Program-made: the position numbers and the translations under genes
Source of the DNA: Streptomyces abikoensis
Lineage (GTDB): Bacteria; Actinomycetota; Actinomycetes; Streptomycetales; Streptomycetaceae
Length of the DNA: 64,000 nucleotides
Assembly (NCBI RefSeq): GCF_014648775.1
Contig: NZ_BMRT01000008.1
Coordinates: forward strand, 186,001 to 250,000
Direction: 5' to 3'
Notes under the pieces: generated by a model
Told to the model about the DNA's origin: nothing
Database searches by the model: none
What the model saw: the letters and a program-made list of their open reading frames with translations, nothing else
Shown: positions 17,160 through 25,917 of the stretch, piece after piece
How the letters are laid out: each line of letters starts with the position of its first letter
Numbering within the stretch: the stretch's first letter is position 1

Positions 17160-17948
17160 CTACCCCTTCTGTGCCGCCGTCACCAGCTCCCGCAGCTTCT
17201 GGGGCGTCAGGGGGTGCGTCGGGTCGTCGTAGAGGCTCTTGCCGTTGAGGATGACCGTGGGGGTGCCGCGGTGGCCGGACTTGCTGAAGGTGTCCTGGGA
17301 CTTCTGGACCCAGCTGTTGTGGGGGCCGTCCTCGACGCACTTCTGGAACGACGCGGTGTTCAGGCCCGGGACCTTGTTCGCGATCTCCAGCAGTTTGGCC
17401 TTCTTGCCGTAGGCGTCGACCGTCTCCGGTGGCTGGCTCTTGTAGAGCTCGTCGTGGTACGGGAGGAACTTCCCGGCGTCCTGAGCGCAGGCCGCCGCGT
17501 TGGCGGCGTAGAGGGAGCCGGAGCCGCCGAGGTTCTTGTCGATGAGGGTGACCAGGGTGTACTCGGCCTTCAGCTCGCCCTTGCCCTCCAGGTCGTGGAG
17601 GGTGTCGCGGAAGCCGTTCTCGAACTGGCCGCAGCCGGGGCAGCGGAAGTCCTCGAAGACGACCAGGTTCGCCTTGGCGGCCTGGTTGCCGACGGGGATG
17701 GCGAGGCTGTCCTTGCCGATGGCGCCCTGGGGGGCGAGGAGGGGGCCGGCGGTCTTGCGCTTGTTGTCCTTGCCGCCGCCGGAGCCCGCCACCAGCGCCG
17801 CGATGCCCACGCCGGCGCCCAGGACGGCGGCCACCGCGACGACCGCGATCAGGGTCCGCTTGCGCTTGGCGCGGGACTCTTCCTTCCGGCGCTGTTCCTG
17901 CAGCCGTTCGCGGGCGCTGCGCTTACCGTCGCTGTTCTTCTGGCTCAC
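17160..17948 (-). CDS. Membrane-anchored DsbA-like thioredoxin-fold protein
   Basis: A 262-residue extracytoplasmic oxidoreductase. A highly charged N-terminus (RSARERLQEQRRKEESRAKRKR) and one membrane helix (about 32-52) lead to a thioredoxin-4-type domain with active site CPGC in FEDFRCPGCGQFE and a cis-proline-type loop GTPTVILNG near the C-terminus. Such proteins oxidise or isomerise disulfides in exported proteins. The GTG at 17948 is the only sensible start, because the frame otherwise runs back into trpA. A hairpin at 17964-17993 separates it from the trp genes. It is paralogous to the two DsbA-like genes near 46-48 kb. Confidence 0.9.
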   Translation of the reverse strand: MSQKNSDGKRSARERLQEQRRKEESRAKRKRTLIAVVAVAAVLGAGVGIAALVAGSGGGKDNKRKTAGPLLAPQGAIGKDSLAIPVGNQAAKANLVVFEDFRCPGCGQFENGFRDTLHDLEGKGELKAEYTLVTLIDKNLGGSGSLYAANAAACAQDAGKFLPYHDELYKSQPPETVDAYGKKAKLLEIANKVPGLNTASFQKCVEDGPHNSWVQKSQDTFSKSGHRGTPTVILNGKSLYDDPTHPLTPQKLRELVTAAQKG

Positions 17949-17963
17949 ATTCCCGTACAACGA

Positions 17964-17993
17964 ACCGGGGGCGCGGTCATACGCGCCCCCGGT
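17964..17993 (-). terminator. Hairpin downstream of trpA
   Basis: A 12-bp perfect stem (accgggggcgcg / cgcgcccccggt, six-base loop) sits between the trpA stop and the DsbA-like start. It has no T tract. It probably ends or attenuates trp transcripts. Confidence 0.6.
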
Positions 17994-18013
17994 CGCCGTT
18001 TCCTTCAAAAGAG

Positions 18014-18828
18014 TTACGCGCGCTTGCGTACGCCCTCCGCCAGTTCGCCCGCCAGGGAGCGGACCGCCGCGATGCCGGACTCCAGGTCCGGCGCGTCCAG
18101 CAGGCACTTGACGAACGCCGAGCCGACGATGACGCCGTCGGCGAACTGGGCGACCTCCTCGGCCTGTGTGGCGTTGGAGACGCCGAGGCCGACGCAGACC
18201 GGCAGTTCGGTGACGGCCCGGGTGCGGCGCACCAGGTCCTGGGCCTCGCGGCCCACCGACTCGCGGGTGCCCGTGACGCCCATCAGCGAGGCGGCGTAGA
18301 CGAAGCCGCTGCCCGCCGCCGTGATCTTGGCGAGGCGTTCGTCGCGGCTGCTCGGGGCGACGACGAACACCGTGGCCAGGCCGTGCTGTTCGGCGGCCTT
18401 GCGCCAGGTCTCGGACTCCTCGACCGGCAGGTCGGGGAGGATGCAGCCCGCTCCCCCGGCGGCCGCCAGGTCGGCGGCGAAGCGCTCCACGCCGTAGGCG
18501 TCGACCGGGTTCCAGTAGGTCATGACGAGGACGGGGGCGCCCGTGATCTCGTGCGCCTCCTTGACCGTGCGGATGACGTCCTTGATCTTGATGCCGCCGC
18601 GCAGGGCGATGTCGTCGGCGGTCTGGATGACCGGCCCGTCCAGGACCGGGTCGCTGTGCGGCAGCCCGACCTCGACGATGTCGCAGCCGCCGTCGAGCAT
18701 CGCCGTGACGGCTCGGACGCCGTCGGCGACGGTCGGGAAGCCGGCCGGGAGGTAGCCCACGAGCGCGGCGCGGTTCTCGGACTTGGCCGCGGCCAGGACC
18801 GAGTTCAGGAGTTCGATGTTGCCCGCCA

Positions 18829-18829
<1 letters not shown>
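18014..18829 (-). CDS. trpA: Tryptophan synthase alpha subunit
   Basis: A 271-residue TIM-barrel enzyme that cleaves indole-3-glycerol phosphate to indole and glyceraldehyde-3-phosphate. The family motif VEVGLPHSDPVLDGPVIQ includes the catalytic Glu, and LPDLPVEE carries the second catalytic acid. GVTGTRES and GLGVSNATQA form the phosphate site. The ATG at 18829 shares one base with the trpB stop (TGATG), so the subunits are translationally coupled, as expected for a 2:2 complex. Confidence 0.96.
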
Positions 18830-20079
<1,250 letters not shown>

Positions 20080-20107
20080 GTGAGCACTCCTGGGATGTGC
20101 GGAAGTT

Positions 20108-20141
20108 CCGGGCGGGGCGCGCTTACGGGCGCGCTGCCCGG
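20108..20141 (-). promoter_or_regulatory. Hairpin between trpM and trpB
   Basis: Two nested complementary segments (ccgggc/gcccgg outside, gcgcgc/gcgcgc inside, six-base loop) fold into an interrupted stem in the trpM-trpB gap. It may stabilise or attenuate the downstream trpBA message. No T tract follows. Confidence 0.4.
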
Positions 20142-20154
20142 TGATGACGGAAGG

Positions 20155-20412
20155 TTACGGCCGGACGCCGCGACGCCATCGCATCCCGTTGATCTGACCC
20201 GGCTCACAGCCGATGTGGTACCGCACCCGGCGGCCGCGCACGCGGCGCGCGGGCGCCCGGCAGCCGCGGGGGCGGCAGCCCCGCGCGAGCCCGGCGTAGG
20301 AGTGTTGCGGGGAGTCCGGGCCCTGGCCCGGCCGCCCGGCCCCGGCCGCGGGCACGCCGAGGGGGGCCGGGCGTCGGCCCGGTCCCGTGCGGCGTGCGCG
20401 GCCGGTGGTCAT
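20155..20412 (-). CDS. trpM: TrpM, small modulator of tryptophan biosynthesis
   Basis: An 85-codon gene between trpC and trpB, the position of trpM (formerly trpX) in S. coelicolor, where the small protein affects tryptophan synthesis and differentiation. The C-terminal half matches what I remember of TrpM: GCRPRGCRAPARRV, GRRVRY and EPGQINGMRWRR. It is extremely Arg-rich, with three Cys. The ATG at 20412 lies only 8 bases after the trpC stop. The first 40 residues (Gly/Pro/Arg-rich) are poorly conserved in my memory, so a later start is possible. A role in metabolism or signalling is taken from the S. coelicolor work. Confidence 0.75.
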   Translation of the reverse strand: MTTGRARRTGPGRRPAPLGVPAAGAGRPGQGPDSPQHSYAGLARGCRPRGCRAPARRVRGRRVRYHIGCEPGQINGMRWRRGVRP

Positions 20413-20420
20413 CGTGCTCG

Positions 20421-21230
20421 TCAGCCCCGTCCGTGGCGGAGGGCGGGGTGGGCGCCGGCGGCGACCAGGTCGGCCACGGCCGTCCGGGGGTCGCGGCCGG
20501 TGACCAGGGACTCGCCCACGAGGACGGCGTCGGCGCCGTCGTTGGCGTAGGCGATCAGGTCGTGGGGGCCGCGGACGCCGGACTCGGCGATCTTGATGAT
20601 GCCGTCGGGGATCTCGGGGGCCACCCGGGCGAAGGTGCCCCGGTCCACCTCGAGGGTCTTGAGGTTGCGGGCGTTGACGCCGATGATGCGGGCCCCGGCG
20701 TCGACGGCGCGCTGGACCTCCTCCTCGTCGTGCACCTCGACCAGCGGGGTGAGCCCGATGGACTCGGCCCGCTCGATGAGGGAGACGAGGGCCTCCTGCT
20801 CCAGCGCGGCGACGATCAGCAGGGCCAGGTCGGCGCCGTAGGCGCGGGCCTCCCACAGCTGGTAGGCCGTGACGATGAAGTCCTTGCGCAGGATCGGGAT
20901 GTCGACCCGGGCGCGGACGGCCTCCAGGTCGGCGAGCGAGCCGCCGAAGCGGCGCTGCTCGGTGAGGACGCTGATGACGGACGCGCCGCCCGCCTCGTAG
21001 TCCGCGGCGAGGCCGGCCGGGTCGGCGATGGCGGCGAGGGCGCCCTTGGAGGGGCTGGACCGCTTGACCTCGCAGATCACGCTGACGTTCTCGCCGCCGA
21101 GGGCGGCCGCGCCGTCCTTGGCCTGGGGGGCCTTGGCCGCGCGCTCCTTGAGATCGTCGAGGCTGACGCGCGCCTGCCGCTCCGCGAGGTCCGCGCGGAC
21201 TCCGTCGATGATCTCGTCGAGCACACTCAC
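20421..21230 (-). CDS. trpC: Indole-3-glycerol phosphate synthase
   Basis: A 269-residue TIM barrel that closes the indole ring from carboxyphenylamino-deoxyribulose phosphate. VICEVKRSSPSKG near residue 52 contains the catalytic Glu and Lys. ILRKDFIV carries the second catalytic Lys. GVNARNLKT and AESGVRGP hold the active-site Glu and phosphate loop. The GTG start at 21230 follows GGAAGGGGG. It is monofunctional, not fused to trpF, which fits the presence of priA. The 354-base upstream region holds a periodic repeat. Confidence 0.96.
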   Translation of the reverse strand: MSVLDEIIDGVRADLAERQARVSLDDLKERAAKAPQAKDGAAALGGENVSVICEVKRSSPSKGALAAIADPAGLAADYEAGGASVISVLTEQRRFGGSLADLEAVRARVDIPILRKDFIVTAYQLWEARAYGADLALLIVAALEQEALVSLIERAESIGLTPLVEVHDEEEVQRAVDAGARIIGVNARNLKTLEVDRGTFARVAPEIPDGIIKIAESGVRGPHDLIAYANDGADAVLVGESLVTGRDPRTAVADLVAAGAHPALRHGRG

Positions 21231-21584
21231 GCGAGCGGCCCCCTTCCGGAATCGGCTGGTCAGGTCTGGTGCGGCACGACTTCACCACATCAGGCAATTG
21301 CGATGGTACTTGCCGGAGGGCGAAGGTTTCGCATCCGGTTGACGCGCATCCCGCCCATCGGACGACCGGAGGGGCGCCCTCCGGTGCGCACGGTGCGTGG
21401 TGCGGGGTTCGCGCGCGGTGTTCACGTTACGTACACCGTACGCGAACGATCAGGATCGGTCCGTACCGGACCGCGTCGATCCACAGCGATCCCTACCGGT
21501 CAGCGCCGGTCCGTTGCGGTCCCTGGCGGTCGGCGCCGTCGGCGGAACCGGTCCGTCACCGAACGTACGGCTGACGGGTGGGAT
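21231..21584. promoter_or_regulatory. trpC upstream region
   Basis: This 354-base gap separates trpC from the DUF2752 gene on the same strand. I see no gene in it. It contains the ten-base-periodic array at 21441-21530 and, nearer trpC, TACCAT on the minus strand (21303-21308), a weak -10 candidate. It may carry an internal trp promoter. Confidence 0.4.
21441..21530. repeat. Ten-base-periodic degenerate tandem array
   Basis: Nine consecutive ten-base units carry a shared core: each unit ends in CG(G/A)T or close to it (cgat, cggt, cgga, cgat, cgat, cggt, cggt, cggt, cggt), and seven of the nine begin with CC or CA. Joined, this gives repeated CGGTCC or CGATCC once per helical turn. The period is not a multiple of three, so it is not coding. 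Confidence 0.6.
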
Positions 21585-21995
21585 CTACGGCACGAGTGCC
21601 GAGCCGCACGGCAGATTGCGTACGACCGTGAACAGCAGCACGATCCCGGCCAGCGCCCAGACGTGTTCCGGCCGGAACGCGACGGGCATGCCCCCGCCCG
21701 TCCGGGCCGCCCGGACCAGCCACAGCGTCCAGAGCACGGCGAAGGCGGCGTACCCGGCGACCGCCAGGGCGTTCGCGCCGAGCGCCGTGCCGAGGTCGCC
21801 GTGGGCCAGCGCGTGGAGGCCGCGGAGCCCGCCGCAGCCCGGGCAGTACAGGCCCGTCCAGCGCAGCAGCGGGCAGGCCGGATAGGAGCCGGGACGGTTG
21901 GGGTCCACCACGGCCACCCGGGTGACGGCCGCGCCCAGCCCGGCGGCGACGCCGAGCGGCGCGGCGAGGCGGCGCGGGAGGGACTCGGGCGTCAT
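21585..21995 (-). CDS. DUF2752 membrane protein
   Basis: A 136-residue membrane protein with about three helices. CPLLRWTGLYCPGCGGLRGLHALAHGD matches the DUF2752 hallmark (TGLYCPGCG..R..H...GD). The two Cys and a His at the membrane edge suggest metal or redox chemistry, but no function is established. Start at the ATG 21995; the upstream extension to 22061 lacks support. It lies between trpE and trpC in the conserved Streptomyces trp region. Confidence 0.85.
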   Translation of the reverse strand: MTPESLPRRLAAPLGVAAGLGAAVTRVAVVDPNRPGSYPACPLLRWTGLYCPGCGGLRGLHALAHGDLGTALGANALAVAGYAAFAVLWTLWLVRAARTGGGMPVAFRPEHVWALAGIVLLFTVVRNLPCGSALVP

Positions 21996-22101
21996 ACCGG
22001 GCAGTTTCCGCCCGGTAGCACGAAGGCGCAGCTCAGGACATCCGTACGGGGTACCCCGCACGAGCCCGGGCCGCGCCTCGGCGCCGAAGGGACGGGACGG
22101 A

Positions 22102-22329
22102 TCAGGCCCCGGTCCCGGCGGTCTGCGGGGCCTTCTTGGGGGACTGGCCCATGCCCATCATCCGCATGACCCCACCGACGACGCCGCCGAGGACCACCAC
22201 GACCATGCCGGCCCAGAAACCGACGGGCTTGGCCATGACGACGAACGCGCCCGCGATGCAGAAGCCGATGAAGGCGATGGTGACACCGGTCCAGGCGGCC
22301 GGGGTGTGTCCGTGGTCGGTACCCGACAT
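22102..22329 (-). CDS. HGxxPAAW-motif small membrane protein
   Basis: A 75-residue protein with the motif HGHTPAAW at 6-13, the hallmark of the HGxxPAAW family common in Streptomyces. Two hydrophobic helices follow (about 14-34 and 37-55), with a short polar tail. GAGGAG precedes the ATG at 22329. No function is known. It is part of the trpE-to-trpC stretch. Confidence 0.85.
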   Translation of the reverse strand: MSGTDHGHTPAAWTGVTIAFIGFCIAGAFVVMAKPVGFWAGMVVVVLGGVVGGVMRMMGMGQSPKKAPQTAGTGA

Positions 22330-22439
22330 GAGTTGACTCCTCGTTGCTGTGGCGCGCCCGGGGGCGCGGAGATCGCTGGGGCCATTGTCCCCGACGTGCC
22401 GGGCGGCCGTGCGCCGGGGTTGGCGTCCGGCCGGGCGTG

Positions 22440-23063
22440 TCATCGTGCGGGGCCGCCCGTGGGGTCCTCGCCCCGGTCGAGGGCCTTCCACAGCTCCTCG
22501 GGCCGCTCCGGGTCGGCGGGGGCCTTGGCACGGCGCGGGGCGGGCGCGTCGCCGCGCTCGTAGCGGCCGGACATGGCGGGCCACTGCGGCCCGAAGCGCA
22601 GGGCGAGCAGCCCCGCGAGGAGGAGCAGGACGCCGCCGGCGACGGCGACCCACGGCCAGGCGGTGTGCCCGACGTCGGCGATGGAGGCCCGGGTCAGGCC
22701 CGCGACCTTGGCGGCCTTCTCCTCCAGGGCGGTGGTGTCGCTCAGCCCGGTGACCGACGCGCCCACCACTCCGGCGCCGCTCAGCACGAGCAGCCCGGCG
22801 ACGAAGCGGCGGGCCGCGCCGCGCACGGCGAAGACGGCGACGAGCGCGGCGAGGCCGACGACCGCCAGGGCGCCGGGCAGGGCGGTGACCTCCTGGCCGC
22901 TGGCCTGCTGGGCCATGCTGATGCCGCGCTCGGCGGCGGCGGTGCCCTCGGACCAGGTGCGGCCGGTGGCCAGGAGGACCAGGGCGGGGCCCAGGGCGCC
23001 CATGAGGAGGGCGGCGGCCAGGGTGCGGCGGCCCGTGCGGGGATTGGGTACTGCTGCGGTCAC
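22440..23063 (-). CDS. Trp-region conserved membrane protein (TIGR02234 type)
   Basis: A 207-residue membrane protein with four hydrophobic helices (about 15-35, 60-80, 85-108, 135-160). Its place immediately after trpE, and features such as ATGRTWSEG and WPWVAVAGGVLLLLAG, match the TIGR02234 Trp-region family. Biochemical role unknown. The GTG at 23063 is the likely start: the frame upstream runs through the repeat element at 23132. GGGAT lies upstream. The C-terminal 45 residues are hydrophilic and rich in Pro, Arg and Glu. Confidence 0.85.
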   Translation of the reverse strand: MTAAVPNPRTGRRTLAAALLMGALGPALVLLATGRTWSEGTAAAERGISMAQQASGQEVTALPGALAVVGLAALVAVFAVRGAARRFVAGLLVLSGAGVVGASVTGLSDTTALEEKAAKVAGLTRASIADVGHTAWPWVAVAGGVLLLLAGLLALRFGPQWPAMSGRYERGDAPAPRRAKAPADPERPEELWKALDRGEDPTGGPAR

Positions 23064-23131
23064 GGGTACCACTATCCCTTGTCGGGGGCACGGGCCGGTG
23101 GGCGGGTGCGGGCCGTGGGTGTGTGCGCCCA

Positions 23132-23165
23132 CCCTCCCCCAGCTACCGCTGGGAGGTGCCCCCAG
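23132..23165. repeat. Dispersed Streptomyces intergenic stem-loop element
   Basis: The sequence from accctccccc through gggaggtgcccccag folds around a TACC loop (arms 23133-23143 and 23148-23156 with a two-base bulge). I recall this element as a frequent intergenic repeat in Streptomyces. It lies between trpE and the next gene. Confidence 0.5.
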
Positions 23166-23192
23166 CCCTGCGGAACGATTGCCCGCACACAC

Positions 23193-24752
23193 CTACAGGC
23201 GGTTCGCCGTGTGGACCGCTCGCAGGACCGCGCCGGCCTTGTGGCGGCATTCGGCGTCTTCCGCCGCCGGGTCGGAGTCGGCGACGATGCCGGCGCCGGC
23301 CTGGACGTAGGCGGTGCCGTCGCGGAGGAGGGCGGTGCGGATGGCGATGGCGGTGTCGGAGTCCCCGGCGAAGTCCAGGTAGCCGACGCAGCCCCCGTAC
23401 AGGCCCCGGCGGGCCGGCTCCAGCTCCTCGATGATCTGCATGGCGCGCGGCTTGGGCGCGCCGGAGAGGGTGCCGGCCGGGAAGCAGGCCGTGAGGACGT
23501 CGAAGGCCGTGCGCCCCGGGGCGAGCCGGCCCGTGACGGTGGAGACGATGTGCATCACATGGCTGTAGCGCTCGATCGACATGAAGTCGACGACCTCGAC
23601 GCTGCCGGGCTCGCAGACGCGGCCCAGGTCGTTGCGGCCGAGGTCGACGAGCATCAGGTGCTCGGCGCGCTCCTTGGGGTCGGCCAGCAGCTCCTCGGCC
23701 AGGGCCGCGTCCTCCTGCGGGGTGGCGCCGCGCGGGCGGGTGCCGGCGATGGGGTGCACCAGCGCGTGCCCGTCCCGGACCTTCACCAGCGCCTCGGGGC
23801 TGGAGCCGACCACGTCGAACGCGCCCCCGTCGCCGTCCGGGAAGCGGAACAGGTACATGTACGGGCTGGGGTTGGTGGCCCGCAGCACCCGGTAGACGTC
23901 GAGGGCGGAGGCCGTGCAGGGGGTCTCGAACCGCTGCGAGGGCACGACCTGGAAGGCCTCCCCCGCGCGGATGCGCTCCTTGATGTCCTCGACGGCCGCC
24001 ATGAAGTCCGGGCCGCCCCAGCGGGCGGTGTACTCGGGCAGCTCGGAGGCCGGCAGGGCGGTGGGCCGGGTGTCCACGGAGCGGCGGAGGTCGGCGGCCA
24101 TGGCGTCGAGGCGGGCGACGGCGTCGGCGTACGCCTCGTCGATGCCGGTCTCGCGGTTGTCGTGGTTGATCGCGTTGGCGATCAGCAGGACCGTGCCGTT
24201 CCAGTGGTCGAGGACGGCGAGGTCCGAGGTGAGGAGCATGGTCAGCTCGGGCAGTCCGAGGGTGTCCTCGCCGTGCTCGCCGATCTTCTCCAGGCGGCGG
24301 ACGATGTCGTAGCCCAGGTAGCCGACCATGCCGCCGGTGAAGGGCGGCAGCCCCTCGCCCTCGATGAGGTCGCGGGGGGTGTGGAGCGTCGCCACGGTGG
24401 CCCGCAGGGCGGCCAGCGGGTCCCCGTCGGTCGGCACGCCCACGGGCGGGGTGCCCAGCCAGTGGGCCTCGCCGTCGCGCACGGTCAGGGTGGCCGCGCT
24501 GCGGACGCCGACGAAGGAGTAACGGGACCAGGTGCGGCCGTTCTCGGCGGACTCCAGCAGGAACGTGCCGGGCCGTTCGGCGGCGAGCTTGCGGTAGAGG
24601 CCCACGGGCGTGTCGCCGTCGGCGAGGAAACGGCGGGTGACGGGGATGACCCGGCGGTCCTTCGCGAGCGTGCGGAAGGTCCCCGCGTCGGGGGTGACAT
24701 CCCCGTCGGCTCCGCCGGGGCCGTGGGAAGCGTGTGCGGACGTGGCAGCCAT
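23193..24752 (-). CDS. trpE: Anthranilate synthase component I
   Basis: A 519-residue chorismate-using enzyme that makes anthranilate with a glutaminase partner. SFVGVRS sits in the N-terminal tryptophan-binding region with LLES as part of the feedback site. The catalytic C-terminal domain has PIAGTRPRG, DLGRNDLGRV, HIVST and GTLSGAPKPRAMQII, all diagnostic. No trpG or trpD is in the window, so the partner must be encoded elsewhere. TAGGCT ends seven bases before the ATG, so a leaderless promoter is likely. Confidence 0.95.
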   Translation of the reverse strand: MAATSAHASHGPGGADGDVTPDAGTFRTLAKDRRVIPVTRRFLADGDTPVGLYRKLAAERPGTFLLESAENGRTWSRYSFVGVRSAATLTVRDGEAHWLGTPPVGVPTDGDPLAALRATVATLHTPRDLIEGEGLPPFTGGMVGYLGYDIVRRLEKIGEHGEDTLGLPELTMLLTSDLAVLDHWNGTVLLIANAINHDNRETGIDEAYADAVARLDAMAADLRRSVDTRPTALPASELPEYTARWGGPDFMAAVEDIKERIRAGEAFQVVPSQRFETPCTASALDVYRVLRATNPSPYMYLFRFPDGDGGAFDVVGSSPEALVKVRDGHALVHPIAGTRPRGATPQEDAALAEELLADPKERAEHLMLVDLGRNDLGRVCEPGSVEVVDFMSIERYSHVMHIVSTVTGRLAPGRTAFDVLTACFPAGTLSGAPKPRAMQIIEELEPARRGLYGGCVGYLDFAGDSDTAIAIRTALLRDGTAYVQAGAGIVADSDPAAEDAECRHKAGAVLRAVHTANRL

Positions 24753-24759
24753 GGCGCGG

Positions 24760-24765
24760 AGCCTA
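24760..24765 (-). promoter_or_regulatory. -10 box of leaderless trpE promoter
   Basis: TAGGCT on the minus strand lies seven bases upstream of the trpE ATG, the spacing expected if transcription starts at or next to the start codon. It sits between hisI and trpE, so trpE can be expressed independently. Confidence 0.55.
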
Positions 24766-24779
24766 CTGGCTGCGCGGGG

Positions 24780-25148
24780 TCAGCGGTCCAGGGGCAGCAG
24801 GTCCGCGTCGAAACACGTCCGGGTGCCGGTGTGGCAGGCCGGGCCGACCTGGTCGACCTTGACCAGGATCGTGTCCGCGTCGCAGTCCAGGGCGACGGAC
24901 TTGACGTGCTGCACGTGCCCCGAGGTGTCGCCCTTGACCCAGTACTCCTGGCGGCTGCGGCTCCAGTACGTGCAGCGGCCGGTGGTGAGCGTGCGGTGGA
25001 GGGCCTCGTCGTCCATCCAGCCGAGCATGAGCACCTCGCCGGTGTCGTACTGCTGGGCGATGGCGGGGATCAGGCCGTCGACGCTCCGCTTGAGCCGGGC
25101 GGCGATGGCGGGGTCGAGGTTGGACAGGGGGCGGGTGTTGCCGGTCAT
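24780..25148 (-). CDS. hisI: Phosphoribosyl-AMP cyclohydrolase
   Basis: A 122-residue enzyme of the third histidine step. GWMDDEAL, YWSRSRQEYWVKGDTSGH, CDADTILVKV and GPACHTGTRTCF contain the Asp and Cys ligands for Mg and Zn. It is monofunctional, lacking HisE, as is usual in actinobacteria. It is not in the main his operon but lies upstream of trpE. GACAAT ends six bases before the ATG, so it looks leaderless. Confidence 0.95.
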   Translation of the reverse strand: MTGNTRPLSNLDPAIAARLKRSVDGLIPAIAQQYDTGEVLMLGWMDDEALHRTLTTGRCTYWSRSRQEYWVKGDTSGHVQHVKSVALDCDADTILVKVDQVGPACHTGTRTCFDADLLPLDR

Positions 25149-25182
25149 GGCCCCATTGTCCCCCGCGTCGTAGGCTGACGCC
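25149..25182. promoter_or_regulatory. Compact divergent leaderless promoters
   Basis: Only 34 bases separate the hisI ATG and the divergent TIGR03085 ATG. GACAAT (minus strand, 25155-25160) and TAGGCT (plus strand, 25171-25176) each lie six bases from their start codon. The boxes are ten bases apart, so each -35 element would fall in or at the neighbouring gene. Confidence 0.5.
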
Positions 25183-25815
25183 ATGTCAACCCACGCGCAG
25201 CGCGAACGTCTGCTCCTCGCCGACCTGTTGGAGACGGTCGGCCCCGACGCCCCCACCCTCTGCGAGGGCTGGCGGGCCCGCGACCTCGCCGCCCACACCG
25301 TGGTGCGCGAGCGGCGGCCCGACGCCGCCGCCGGGGTCGTGATCAAGCCACTGGCCGGCCGGCTGGAGCGGGTGCAGGCGGAATTCGCGGCCAAGCCGTA
25401 CGAGGAGCTGATCCAGCTCATCCGCACCGGTCCGCCGCGCACCTCGCCGTTCGCCCTCAAGCAGATCGACGAGGCGGCCAACACCGTGGAGTTCTTCGTC
25501 CACACCGAGGACGTGCGCCGGGCCCAGCCGGACTGGACGCCCCGCGAGCCGGACCCCGTCTTCGCGGACGCGCTGTGGAGCCGGCTGGAGCGCACCGCCC
25601 GGCTGGTCGGCCGGAAGTCGCCGGTGGGCCTGGTGCTGCGGCGCCCCGACGGCCGGACGGCGGTCGCCCAGAAGGGCGCGCCCGTCGTGACGGTCACCGG
25701 GGAGCCCGGTGAGCTGCTGCTGTTCGCCTTCGGCCGGCAGGACGCGGCGCGGGTGGAGCTGGCGGGCGAGGACACGGCGATCGCCAAGCTGAAGGCGGCG
25801 TCGCTGGGGCTGTAG
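25183..25815 (+). CDS. TIGR03085-type DinB/mycothiol-dependent maleylpyruvate isomerase-like protein
   Basis: A 210-residue protein of the actinobacterial four-helix metal-binding superfamily. The N-terminus LCEGWRARDLAAHTVVRER carries the W..DL..H pattern with the first His ligand, and EFFVHTEDVRRAQPDW supplies the other ligands. Members either act with mycothiol or have unknown substrates. The C-terminal part is an SCP2-like beta region (VVTVTGEPGELLLFAFGR). The start is preceded by TAGGCT and no ribosome site, consistent with a leaderless mRNA. Confidence 0.88.
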   Translation: MSTHAQRERLLLADLLETVGPDAPTLCEGWRARDLAAHTVVRERRPDAAAGVVIKPLAGRLERVQAEFAAKPYEELIQLIRTGPPRTSPFALKQIDEAANTVEFFVHTEDVRRAQPDWTPREPDPVFADALWSRLERTARLVGRKSPVGLVLRRPDGRTAVAQKGAPVVTVTGEPGELLLFAFGRQDAARVELAGEDTAIAKLKAASLGL

Positions 25816-25917
25816 CGACGCGCGGCCGTCGACTGGCGCCCGCGCTCCTCCTGACGTATGGCGGACCCCCGTGGCCCGGGGTGACACTGGTACCGAGGGT
25901 GGAAGAAGGTGCCGATC

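Noticed and set aside
22344..25178. A 944-codon plus-strand frame across trpE and hisI
   Set aside because: It is antisense to four well-supported genes and has no motif.
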